From positions 5,365,001 through 5,429,000 of the forward strand of contig CM057229.1 of NCBI GenBank assembly GCA_029891385.1: 64,000 nt of DNA, read 5' to 3'. The stretch is from Erythroxylum novogranatense. Lineage: Eukaryota > Streptophyta > Magnoliopsida > Malpighiales > Erythroxylaceae. A model generated the notes under the pieces. That model was not told the DNA's origin, ran no database searches, and worked only from the letters and a program-made list of their open reading frames with translations. This document shows positions 1 to 11,377 of the stretch, one piece after another. Both the position numbers and the translations under genes were made by a program. The number at the start of each line of letters is the position of its first letter. Positions within the stretch are counted from its first letter, which is position 1.

Positions 1-7
1 CTGTGCT

Positions 8-550
8 ATGTGTTCAGAATTTTATCTACAGATTAAGCTAGAAAGCCAACCTAGCTTAGTTCCTAGCCTTAAACCAAAGGATCATATTCTACAAGAAATG
101 ACCACATACATCCAATGGTTATTAAACGAGAATCAAAGACTTGATTCTTGCTTACAGAAATTTCTTCAGAAGGAATTTGATCAACTACCTAATCCGGTTG
201 ATAAAGGTAAATCAATTCTTATTGATGAACCTTCAACCTCCTCTAGCCTGAAGAAATATTCGGGTATCACTATTTGTGAACCAACAGCATCAGAGTGTCA
301 GCGAAGTGTGGTGGACATACAACCCACCCCTTTTCTTAAATATCTGACAACAGATTTAGCTGCAATTGAACCATATCAAGCAAGTAAAGGAGCTGCTGGA
401 TATGAATTGCATAGTATTGAAGATACAATTCTTCAATCACAGGAAAGAAAGCTCATTGATACAGGGCTCAGAATAGAACTTCCGTTAAACACGTATGGAA
501 GAATTGCTCCTAAGTCAAGCCTAGCTTTGATATATTTGGGAATACGCTGA
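8..550 (+). pseudogene. dUTPase-like domain fragment of a pararetrovirus or retroelement protein
   Basis: Open frame of 180 codons. The first ~90 residues are polar and coiled-coil-like with a Ser/Thr-rich linker. From about residue 125 it resembles the trimeric dUTPase fold: AAGYELHS fits motif 1 and GRIAPKSSLA fits motif 2, the phosphate-binding Ser loop. dUTPases convert dUTP to dUMP and keep uracil out of DNA. The frame stops just after motif 2, so the uridine-binding beta-hairpin (motif 3) and motifs 4-5 are absent and the domain cannot be active as it stands. Coat-protein debris of Caulimoviridae type lies directly downstream, so it is most likely part of the same integrated element. 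A Ty3-type retroelement source is possible. The true start may lie before the window. Confidence 0.55.
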
Positions 551-797
551 ACGGCATTCCAAGGTTTTTATTGAAGAAGAACCAAGAGATGGTCCTTTAA
601 TTGAGGTCCTTCAACAGGAAATTTCTGGTCTTAATGATCAGATATCAGAAATGGCAAGCGAAATAGAATGGCTTGTTCTTGAGCTTGAAGCCAAACAGGA
701 GGAGTTCAGAGAAGTGAGCATGGGACAAGAATCACAGGATCCTGACTCACCAACCAGTTCCACTGCCACCTCCAGAGATCCACGTCATAGACGATGA
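546..797 (+). pseudogene. Coiled-coil segment downstream of the dUTPase-like fragment
   Basis: This frame is shifted relative to the dUTPase-like frame. It reads about 83 residues to a stop at 795-797 and has no start codon of its own. The middle is a leucine/isoleucine heptad pattern rich in Glu and Gln, followed by a Ser/Thr/Pro-rich tail with a basic end (DPRHRR). Short coiled-coil proteins followed by basic tails are known among Caulimoviridae virion-associated proteins, but no signature residue confirms that here. The frame change suggests an indel or a rearrangement. Reading stops where the minus-strand coat-protein segment begins. Confidence 0.35.
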
Positions 798-810
798 GAG
801 GTGGATAAAA

Positions 811-1401
811 TTATTGAAGGACGTTTATAGGAGGTTTTCGGGTTTTAAATATTCTGACATGAGTTTGATGCGGTTTACCTTTATAGGTAGTAGCTTTTCT
901 CACTCCGTATTTCTTTGTTCTGGGGTAATCTCCTGGTATTGAGATTTCCTTGCAAAAACTAAGGTCCTTAAGACCTCTTTGCATAGCTGCTTTCTTACAT
1001 ACCTCTGACAAATATTGGTATGTAAAATGTATTCTGGGTAATACACCAATAATATTACCTGGATGTTTCTGTTGGAATGCTTGTTCAATTTCCTTTCCGT
1101 ATAATGACGGTAATTTTATGAAGAACTTTTCTGAAAGTTCTGAGGATATAAACATCCTTCCTGTTCTTGCAGCCAAATATTTATACTCATTCATAAAGGC
1201 AAATATATCCTTTATGTTTGAACATGTAAGTCGCTCAAGATCAGTATAAGCTCTTTCCTGTTCAGCTGTCGTACCTGCTGAAAGCATATTACGCCTGCTA
1301 TGAAGGAATAAAGAGACTAAAGCTATTTCAACTTCATCCTCTCCATTTTCCTTTGGAAAATTGCAGGGGCATTTTTCAGTCCGAATGGCATTGAACATCA
1401 T
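811..1401 (-). pseudogene. Caulimoviridae-type coat protein, central part (fragment)
   Basis: Minus-strand frame of 196 codons with the conserved capsid-core pattern: a YTDLERLTCSNIKDIFAFM helix region, then an LPSLYGKEIEQAF region, then a basic stretch (KKYGVRKATTYKGK) just before where a zinc knuckle should begin. The knuckle is missing on this strand because homology ends near 825. The continuation, with the zinc knuckle, lies on the plus strand at 1753-1977. The protein has therefore been cut by an inversion inside the element. Confidence 0.65.
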
Positions 1402-1831
1402 CAGCCATTCCTATAAGAGTTTCATACTCTTGTGGATATGTCATTCTCCATTGCTGAAATGTTCTCTTTTCTGTTTCTCCTAAGAGATTTTCTATGAACG
1501 TAACCTTTGACTGGTTATCTGTCCATGTCATTCTGTTAATGATATTGGTATTAATGGATTCCCATCTGGTAATCACATCTTCAATTGATCCAACAGGATT
1601 ACCTTCAGAGGCCTTTGAAAAATCAAAATGGCCCACAGAAATTAGAGGAATACAACAAACAGTAACATCCTCACAGAAGTTAAGAGATGGATACTGGATA
1701 ATGGGTGGAAACCAATTCCGTATACCATTCACTTATTGCTTTAAGATGAACCTTGATAGCATTCAATTATAAAGGTAAACCGCATCAAACTCATGTCAGA
1801 ATATTTAAAACCCGAAAACCTCCTATAAATA
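825..1831. repeat. Inverted repeat arms within the pararetrovirus debris (825-887 and 1769-1831)
   Basis: The ~63-bp segment 825-887 reads as the near-perfect reverse complement of 1769-1831. Both arms encode the basic stretch before the coat-protein zinc knuckle. The arms enclose the minus-strand coat-protein fragment. Confidence 0.8.
1376..1732 (-). pseudogene. Caulimoviridae-type coat protein, N-terminal part (fragment)
   Basis: Minus-strand frame of 118 codons. It contains a WESINTNIINRMTW segment and a RTFQQWRMTYPQEYE segment, a spacing typical of the region upstream of the capsid core in badnavirus-like coat proteins. The neighbouring minus-strand frame at 811-1401 continues the same protein after a frameshift near 1376-1401. 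Coat proteins of this family encapsidate the viral DNA. This is an old integrated copy, broken by the frameshift and by the inversion that follows. Confidence 0.6.
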
Positions 1832-1977
1832 AATGTAAATGTTACATTTGTGGAGAAATAGGGCATTTTGCACGAAACTGCAAAAGACAGAATGGCAATA
1901 TAGCTCGAGTTGCTATAATAGATGGCATGGAGCTACCAGAAGAATTAGATGTTGTCTCAGTGGATATTCTGACATGA
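1753..1977 (+). pseudogene. Coat protein C-terminal zinc-knuckle fragment, inverted
   Basis: Plus-strand frame of 74 codons. It starts with the same basic stretch that ends the minus-strand coat-protein piece and runs into a perfect CCHC knuckle, CYICGEIGHFARNC (C-x2-C-x4-H-x4-C), the nucleic-acid-binding motif of retroviral and caulimovirid capsid proteins. An acidic tail follows (ELPEELDVVSVD). It lies head-to-head with the rest of the same protein, which supports a fold-back rearrangement of one integrated copy. Confidence 0.65.
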
Positions 1978-2189
1978 GTTTGATGCGGTTTACCTTTATA
2001 GGTAGTAGCTTTTCTCACTCCGTATTTCTTTGTTCTGGGGTAATCTCCTGATATTGAGATTTCCTTGCAAAACTAAGGTCCTAAGACCTCTCTTCAGATA
2101 CGCTTCTTACATACCTCGACAAATATTGGTATGTAAAATGTATTCAGGTAATACACCAATAATATTACCGGATGTTTCATTGAATGCTT

Positions 2190-2190
<1 letters not shown>
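1964..2190 (+). repeat. Second, shortened direct copy of 855-1085
   Basis: From the GATATTCTGACATGAG word onward this stretch repeats 855-1085 in the same orientation with several small deletions. It is therefore a third piece of coat-protein sequence, minus-coding again, after the plus-coding piece. It ends where the CTA microsatellite begins. Confidence 0.75.
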
Positions 2191-2486
<296 letters not shown>

Positions 2487-2883
2487 GTTCTTTTCAAATA
2501 AATGTTTGTTATTATTTATGACATGTTGTTAAAATGTTATGATATTATTATTATTAGTATTAATATTATTATTATGAATAACAAATTTTTAAAAAATAGT
2601 AATAATTAATTTCTATACTAAGATATAAAAATAACAATAATAATAATATTAAAAAAACAAGTGAATGGTTGTTATCGCTAGGCGACACGTCGCCTCTGGC
2701 AGTATGCTAATAAAAGGCTATCTCATGAGGCGATAGGTTGCCCTCGCGATTTCTTGCCAGAGCACCCACCTTTGGCGACGTCTCGCCCTTGCCTGCCTTT
2801 CTTTACACTGCAGATAGCAGGAGTACTAATAAATATAACAAAAAATATATATATAGTAATAAGCATATAAACTACAGCAGGAA

Positions 2884-2954
<71 letters not shown>

Positions 2955-3293
2955 TCATTCACGAATAAGATTAAGAATAATAGTCATGGTGAGAAACAGT
3001 GCGAGGCAACGCTCTTCTAGAACTCTGCAACGCTCTACTTGCACTCTGCAGAGTGGGAGGCAAGCGTTGAGGAAACGCTCTCCAACGATCGCCTTCAAGA
3101 CTCTGACAGTCACGAGGCAACGTCAGAGTGGGAATTCGCTTCTTCTTATAAGCAAGTTCATTTCAAATCAAGTTATGAATACTAATAACGTAAATGATAA
3201 TAATAATATTTAATGCTAGAAATATTAGCAATAAAATAATAATAATATTAAGTTGAATATCTGAATAATACAAAAAATTACACTTTATAATAC

Positions 3294-3337
<44 letters not shown>

Positions 3338-3483
3338 TTTATAATAATATTGATAATAATAATAATAATAATAATAATGATAATAATCATAATCATAATC
3401 ATAAGCATAAGATAATAATAATAATAAGATAATAATAATAACATAATAATAAGAAGATAATAATAATAATAATAATAATAGTA

Positions 3484-3515
<32 letters not shown>

Positions 3516-4172
3516 GATAATAATAAAATAAGAACAATAATAATAATAATACAAATACTTAGACATAATAACAACAAATTTGAATAAATAGTAATAATTA
3601 ATTTGAATGCTAATAAATAGAAATAACAATACTAATAAAATTATAAAAAATTGAAAACAAGTGATTTGAATAATGGATGTTCTAAGCTAGGCGGCGTCGC
3701 ATCTAGCTTAGCGAGGCTGAAATGGGCTTTGTCATGAGGCGCACATCGCCTCATGATCTACGCCACTGCTACGCAGATAGTAGGATTAATAATAAATATA
3801 ATTAAAAAAATTTCTAGTAATAAGTATATAAACTAAATCAGGAAAATAATAATAATAATATATAAAAATTATAAGAATCATTATATTAATAAAAATACTA
3901 AATTTAATAATAATAACAACAAAATTAATAATAATAAGCAATTCTATAACATATATTACAAATAAAGATATATGCATTTAATCATTATAAGGAATTTTAT
4001 ATAATAATAACAATAATAATAATACTAATACTAATACTAATATTGATAAAAAATTTAATTAAATAATTAATAAAATTTTTAATAATAAGTATACAAACTA
4101 AAGTCGGAAAATAATAATAATAACAATTAATTTTTATAAGCAATATAAAATTATCAGAATAACAAAATTAAT
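2487..4172. repeat. AT-rich microsatellite DNA with two diverged ~300-bp units
   Basis: No gene seen. (AAT)n tracts occur at about 2884-2951, 3303-3336 and 3417-3550. The stretch 2585-2900 is repeated, diverged, at about 3565-3860. Each unit holds a GC-rich core (about 2675-2800 and 3680-3770) with GAGGCG/CGCCTC words, followed by GCAGATAGYAGGA and a shared AT-rich tail that appears again near 4080-4110. A further GC-richer island at about 3000-3150 carries repeated CAACGCTCT words. Confidence 0.7.
3732..3756. repeat. Perfect 10-bp stem hairpin in a GC-rich island
   Basis: TCATGAGGCG and CGCCTCATGA form a perfect stem around a 5-base loop (CACAT). It lies in the GC-rich core of the second diverged unit. 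The equivalent part of the first unit (about 2690-2745) has related but less perfect palindromes. Confidence 0.7.
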
Positions 4173-5389
<1,217 letters not shown>

Positions 5390-5390
<1 letters not shown>

Positions 5391-7170
5391 ATAGCATGGC
5401 TTTGATGTGATGTAGCCATTGCTTGACAAGCGGCTTATCCAACTTTTCCTTTCTTTTCCTCTATCTGCAGAGGAAGCACGTGGTTTTAAAATAAGAAACA
5501 AACCCGTCGTTTTTAAGCTAGACATAGTTGGACAGGGTTAAGTTAGACAAAGGATCTGCTCTCCTTATTTAGAGCCTACGCCTATCAATAAGATAGAAAA
5601 TGGTAAAAATTCAAGTTATAACTTAGGGCCGTTCGTTTTATTTACGCTTTTAATTTTTAACTTTTTAAAATTTAATAAAAATATGTCATTTTGTGCTTTT
5701 GTTTTTATCTCTCTCGTATTTTTCATAATCGATTTACTATTAACTAAATATATATGATTTCATTATTTAATATCTTAATTATTAATAAAACTTATGAATA
5801 ATTTAATCTAGTATTATATTTAATTATTTAAAATTAGTGACAAATACACTTTATTAATATTTTATTTTTCAATAATTAAATAATTATTTAAATATAATTA
5901 AATAAAATATCTTCAATTATATAGATTTCAAATAAAATTTGATTGAATAATTAGAATAAATATTAATTTATACATAAAATTAAATCAATAACGGGAAGAA
6001 GTATCATAATTATCGAGTCGAAAGAAGAGTCAAGGCCAAGGAGTACCTAAGACTGGTCTTTAAGATTAGGACCCACGTTGTAGGAACATTGTAGGAATAT
6101 GGTAGGTATTATTTCATAAACACTTAATACTTTACTAGCGAGTTAACATCTGCAAGAAATGCAAGATGAAAGTGCTTGATGAATTTTTAAATAAAGGCAA
6201 AATTTAATATGAAGAAGAACTAAGATGAAATGACATTTTCTCGGATAAGATAAAAATACTTTACATGTGTACTATTGAAATCTGCAATATAAAGATACGT
6301 TAATCTATAAGTTTTATAATGTGAGTTTCAAAAATTTCAGTAGTGTCGAAGTTTACTTTTTGAGATCGTTGGCCATCTTTATCATTCGACTAGTTTATAC
6401 AATTATAAATCAAGACGTTATATTCATCCAAGCGATATCGATGATAAATCTTCATAAATTACATAATTCCTAAAGCAACATTTTTCACATTCATTAGCCA
6501 ACATTCTTACTTAATAAAAACAGTAAAGAATGATAGGAACACATAAATTCAAAGAAAGAATACAAACCAGAAGACATAAACACCGAGTACAACATATATT
6601 AAAATCCAGTATACATAGTTCACTACACTATAAAAACTTCAACTACGGAAAGTAAAACATGAAACGATAGAAACTAAGAAGAAGCAGAGTCAAAATAAGA
6701 TGACAAGAAGTCAAAATAGTTAATAGAGGTTTATTTCGCCATGGAAACCTCTTTATTTGTTTCAAAGCTCGAGCAAGATTTCGATTATGTGCTTTCGCTT
6801 GGGTGCCTCTGCCATGGGAACGCCTTTATTTGTTCCAGAGCTTCAAGGAGATTTGTGATTATCTCCTCTATTTGGGTGCCATGAATTTTTCGATAGCTTG
6901 TCAAGTTTCTCGTAACACTCTTCAACTGCTTTTAATGTTTCTCTGGGATCCGCATAACTTCGCAGTTCTCGGGAATTCATATTTCTGTGAACGGTCGTTC
7001 TTTGTTTGATGAAATAGAAGAAGTAACATTGACTATTGTTATCTTGTGGAATGGAGAATGGGATGTATTTATGTGGTATTAAATAAGCGCAAAGATACTA
7101 GAAATGATTTTCCTACATATAGGCAAAAACATAGCTCAGCGATCAATTGAAACGTGAATCTATGTTTACT
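5390..7170. other. Non-coding or degenerate stretch, copy A
   Basis: No intact gene. 5390-5620 is moderate-GC single-copy-like sequence with a TATATAAATA word near 5379. 5625-6000 is AT-rich and begins TTAGGGCCGTTCG, which looks like one end of a MITE, but no matching second end was found. 6726-7060 has codon-like structure on the minus strand (see findings). Confidence 0.4.
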
Positions 7171-9170
7171 TCTACAATACGTTATTGGTAGTATTTGACA
7201 TTATTATAGCAGTTACAAGATTATTGTATATAACGAAAAGACGTCTCGATATCTGCTTTCTAGATTTTGGGGGTTAAATGTTTTCGAAGAAGGATTAGTC
7301 AATTGGTATACTCGAAGAAGACATAGGAATTGGTAATCAAATTTAACCGAGTTGAAATGACATCAATTGAATCGCTTAAATGAAGAAGTACTAGAGCAAG
7401 TCAAAGAAGCAAAATGAGTTGAAGTAGTAAGAGGTTGAAAAGCGTATTTAAAGAAGAAAAACCGACGGAAGTTCAAAAGTAGACTTAAAGCAAAAGCGGT
7501 TGTTATATCGATAGATAATCTAATGGAAAATCTTGATAGTTGGCAAAAATGACAAACAAGGGTCATCTGTTGGTGATCTCGTGGAGCAGAGGAGTTACTT
7601 TTCGATGAGAAAAATATTTGTACAAGGAAAGAGGATGCGGTGGTTAAGTAGCGACTTTGCAATTTATGATAAATGTCACGATATCGAAGTGCACTACGGG
7701 TTCTTATGCTAGAGTTTTGTATCGTTGAAGTAGAAATAATGATGAGACAACAAAAATTGAAAAACATACGCAGACGGAAGGTGAGAAGCATACGAAAGAA
7801 GAAAAAGTTCAAAAGTAAACGAAAGCAAAAGCAGTTGTTATACTGGATAGATAAGCGAAAAAATGACAAACAAGGGTCATCTGTTGACTGATCTGTGGAA
7901 AAATGGTGGAAAGAATGAGACGAAGCAGAGCAGAAAAAATAAGACGAAGTAACGAAAGCAGACGGAAGGTGAAAAACAGACGAAAGAAGAAAAGGAGATG
8001 GCAGTTGAAAAGAAGACGGAAGCAAAAGCAGACGAAAGGAAAAGCAGACGCAAGCAAAAGGAGAGGCAAGCAAAACAAGACGACATCGATGGGAAAAATG
8101 TTTATCTTTCTTGTAGTCATTCATAATGTGAATCAGTTTTGGGTAACACTCGAAGTGTCCTTGTTTATAAGGTATCAGAGGTTGTGTACAGATACGCTAG
8201 ACTTTTGGATCAAGAAGTAGAAATAATGATGAGGCAAACAGACGATGAAAACAGACGCAGAAAAGAGAGGGAAGCTATTGAAAGCAGATTTAAAGAAGAA
8301 AAGGAGATAGCAAGTTGAAAAGCATACTAAGCAAAGCGCACGGAAGCAAAAGCGATTTAAAGCAAAAGAAGACGCTAGCAAAACAGACGCAAGGAAAACG
8401 AGACGATACTGCACAGATAATCTAATGGAAATTCTTCAACACCTTGGCGAAAAGGAGAGACATTAAGGAGAGACAAATCTCAAAAAGGATGCCGCAAATA
8501 AAGAATGCGTACTGCAGACTTGGATATGAGGAAGATTGTAAATACGTTAATGAAGATTGTGAAAAGGAGATGGCAGTTGAAAAAAAGACGGAAGCAAAAG
8601 CAGACGAAAGGAAAAGCAGACGCAAGCAAAAGGAGAGGCAAGCAAAACGAGACGATACTGGACAGATAAATGTTTATCTTTCTTGTAGTCATTCATAATG
8701 TGTGAATCAGTTTTTGGGTAACACTCTGAAGTGTCCTTGTCTATAAGGTACTTCTGTAGGTTGCGTACAGATACGGTAGACTTTTGGATCGTTGAAGTAG
8801 AAATAATGATGAGACAGCAGACGATGAAAAACAGACGCAGAAAAGAGAGGGAAGCTATTGAAAAGCAGACGAAAGAAGAAAAGGAGATAGCAGTTGAAAA
8901 GCAGACGGAAGCAAAAGCGATTTGAAGCAAGCAAAATGACGAAAGCAAAAGCAGACGCAAGTAAAAGCAAGCCTTAAGGAAAACGAGACGACATCGCACA
9001 AATAATCTAATGGAAATTCTTCAACACCTTGCTAAAAAGGAGACATTATGAGAGACAAATTTCAAAAGGATGCTGCAAATAAAGAATGCGTCTCGCAGAC
9101 TTGGATATGAGGAAGATTGTAAATACGTTAATGAAGATTGTACTTTGAAGAATTGTAATATTATTACATC
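7170..9170. repeat. Purine-rich GCAGACG-type repeat arrays, copy A
   Basis: Dense short repeats of the type AAAGCAGACGAAAG, with related words such as GGAAGCAAAAGC, occur at about 7740-8090, 8220-8420, 8560-8660 and 8810-8990. They are separated by copies of a ~100-bp segment (at about 8115 and 8695) that begins near CATTCATAATGTG. Open frames here are Lys/Arg/Glu-rich on one strand and Phe/Ser/Leu-rich on the other and look non-coding. The same core word occurs in the tandem array of the intact copia LTRs at about 36890-37110 and 45430-45560, so an LTR origin is likely. Confidence 0.65.
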
Positions 9171-9715
9171 GTGTTATTTAAGGCGATAGAAGTTGAGACT
9201 TCTTTTGCTTTCCTCTACTATTGAACGTAAATGCCTGCTTTTCGTCTTTCCTCTCGCTTTCAACTTCGTTCGCTTTGCTTCCATCCTGTTTTCAACTCCC
9301 TTCTCTCTCTTTTCGTCTCATTATTGAAACTATGTTGGCCATTGAGAGTAAGCCACATTCATCACTATACTTTCTATGATTAATTTCTAAATTTTTATAT
9401 GTCAATGAAGTTCTCGGGATGGAGTCGAAGTATACTTGAGTTAGTGTCGTTGATGAACATCTCTCAAGAATTTTCACAACCACAAGTAGTGGATTTGCCA
9501 TACACCACATCTACCCCTCGAATGTCTCTGGGACAACTTCTATCAATCCTCATGGAGCTCTTAATTGAAATTGAGAGGATTGAAGGATTCAACATGATAA
9601 ATCTTGTCATATCCAAGTCTCGTTGAGATACAACCATGTAAGTACCTTATAGACAAGGACACTTGAGTGTTACCCAAAACTGATTCACACATTATGAATG
9701 ACCACAAGAAAGATC
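8680..9715. repeat. Inverted repeat, arms about 8680-8752 and 9632-9715
   Basis: A ~70-bp segment around GTGTGAATCAGTTTTTGGGT on the left returns as its reverse complement on the right, ending at the shared GTACCTTATAGACAAGGACA word. The ~880-bp loop contains 9170-9630, which has no gene I recognise. The counterpart in copy B is about 22150-22215 with 23097-23175. Confidence 0.75.
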
Positions 9716-10653
9716 AAGATTGTTACAATCTTCCTATTGGATCACTAGGACATTGACGACGGACGTGGAGAATGATAGACATGATAAATCTCGCCATATC
9801 CAAGTCTCCAAGACGTCTTCTTTATTTGAGCCATCATTTTGGGACGACAACATGATAAATCTCCTCATATCCAAGTCTCAACAGATGACAAGAGTTGGTG
9901 AACATTTATATTCCTTCGACGGCTGAATGAAGTGGACAAGAAGAACAATGAAACTCGGAAAACATCCATGCGGACCAAAAAGAAGTGAAAGAAGATTTAC
10001 AAGTAAGAGAGCAATAAAAGTAAGAGGAGGCGATATCTGCGAATGAGCGAAGACACTATATAAGTAGTCACAAGGGCATGGATTGTGGGGCCGCGTGCGT
10101 GGTCGTCTGACAAAATATTGCGTCAGAAGATTGGGTCAAGAGATTGTGTGTATAGAGAGAAACGACACAACATGAATGAAAATATGAATGAATGAAAAGA
10201 TATAAACAGATATCAGTAGTCATAAGGGCATGCATTGCGCTACGGCGCTTATCGACCAAAAATTGCATCGGGAAGATCGTAGGAAGATTGCGTCTATATC
10301 GCGTGAAGACACATAGATTATCACAAGAGATATATATATTAGTGATTCAGATTATTTAATATCCTAATGTAAATAGTATTATTCCTATTAGGTATAATAA
10401 AATTTTCGCTACATTAATAAAACAAATATGGAATGAGTCGTTATTATGATCGTATAAAAAATATGAATATATTAATGAAGTTGAATAATAATAATGAATA
10501 TAATAATCACGATAAAAATATTTAGAAAGTGATATTGCAAATGAGAATAAATATATGAATGAAGTTGAAAAATAATAATGAATTGAATAATCATGATAAA
10601 ATCATTAAAGCGATATTGCAAATAACAATAACATTAGAAGGTGATGAACCATC
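9170..10653. other. Intergenic mosaic with Helitron-derived words, copy A
   Basis: No intact gene. Copies of a segment ending CATATCCAAGTCTC occur at about 9590-9625, 9780-9808 and 9850-9878; they match the Rep gene of the Helitron at about 50135-50175. 10080-10310 has repeated ATTGCGTC/ATTGTGTGTATA words, also seen near 14080 and 57360-57470. 10320-10650 is AT-rich with nothing recognisable. Confidence 0.5.
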
Positions 10654-10887
10654 TGTTAAGTCAAAATGACTTCACATTTATGACTTTGATTAAGAACAAA
10701 TAGTCATAAAAAAGCAGACGGAGAAAGAAAGATGAGGAGAAAGAAAAAGCAGACTAGGTAGAAAAAGCAGACGGATAATGAAAATGAGGAAGTAGAAAGC
10801 GAGCGGAGAATAAAAAGCAGCGAAGTAGAAAAAGAGGAGAAAAAAAAGACGGAAGTAGAAAAGTAGACGGAACCCAAAAGACGCGAT
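10654..10887 (+). repeat. Sirevirus-like LTR fragment, unit 1 copy A
   Basis: Begins TGTTAAGTCAAAATGACTT, close to the TGTTAAGTCAAAC start of the intact element's LTR in element orientation. It then passes into AAGCAGACGG purine repeats and ends abruptly at the RNase H tail. No PBS, gag, protease, integrase or polymerase region follows. Confidence 0.6.
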
Positions 10888-11142
10888 ATGTTACTCTAAT
10901 CTATTGCGACAACACCGATTCAATCAATCCGCAAAGAATTCATTTCAGATTCAAGAGTGAAGCAGGTAGAAGTCAGACATCACTTTCTGAAAGGTTATGT
11001 TCAGAGGAAGATGGTGCGTCTACAGTCCATGGAAACAAAGTATCAGTAGGCAGATATGTTCACAAAACCATTAAGTGAAGAATGGTTTCAGAAGATCAGA
11101 CGCAATGTCATAATCGTTATGTCAACTGAACAGTCAAGGTAA
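10888..11142 (+). pseudogene. Copia RNase H C-terminal tail, unit 1 copy A
   Basis: Translating with small corrections shows the end of a Ty1/copia RNase H: a CDNT-like start, VEVRHHFLKGYVQRK, METKYQ and MFTKPLSEE motifs, then a stop near 11142. Only the last ~80 residues of the pol polyprotein are present. The junction with the LTR-like purine repeats lies at the word ATATGTTACTC and is shared with unit 2 (14360). Confidence 0.7.
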
Positions 11143-11377
11143 AGTAACGACAAAACTTGGCGTCGAGGAGCAGTTAGCTACTGATGGTAACTTCTCCGAC
11201 AAGAAACTTGTGGAGGGAAAGTCGATAATCTCGAGGATTTTAATGACTCTAGAACACACGGATTATATCTCTGAAGTTGTGTAAAAGCAAAATCATCTCA
11301 TGACGGTTGATTTTGCTTTTCCAATTTTCTCAAACATCGAGCCTAAAAAGCTTACAGTAGGTTTTTGTTACGAAACA

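Noticed and set aside
2986..3213. 75-codon Arg/Gln/Ser-rich frame in a GC-richer island
   Set aside because: It is made of repeated CAACGCTCT/ACTCTGCA words; no start context or homologous domain is recognisable.
2723..3977. Ile/Tyr-rich small open frames
   Set aside because: They are translations of AAT/ATT repeats, with no conserved domain or codon structure.
5622..6000. Possible MITE starting TTAGGGCCGTTCG
   Set aside because: No matching inverted end or target duplication could be found within a sensible distance.
7363..8999. Phe/Ser/Cys-rich minus-strand frames resembling membrane proteins, and Lys/Arg-rich plus-strand frames
   Set aside because: Both arise from GCAGACG/AAAGAAG purine-rich repeats; the frames overlap on both strands and are not kept between the two copies of the duplicate.
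7740..9000. CRISPR-like regular array of short repeats and spacers
   Set aside because: The spacing is irregular, there are no cas genes, and the setting is plant nuclear transposon DNA.
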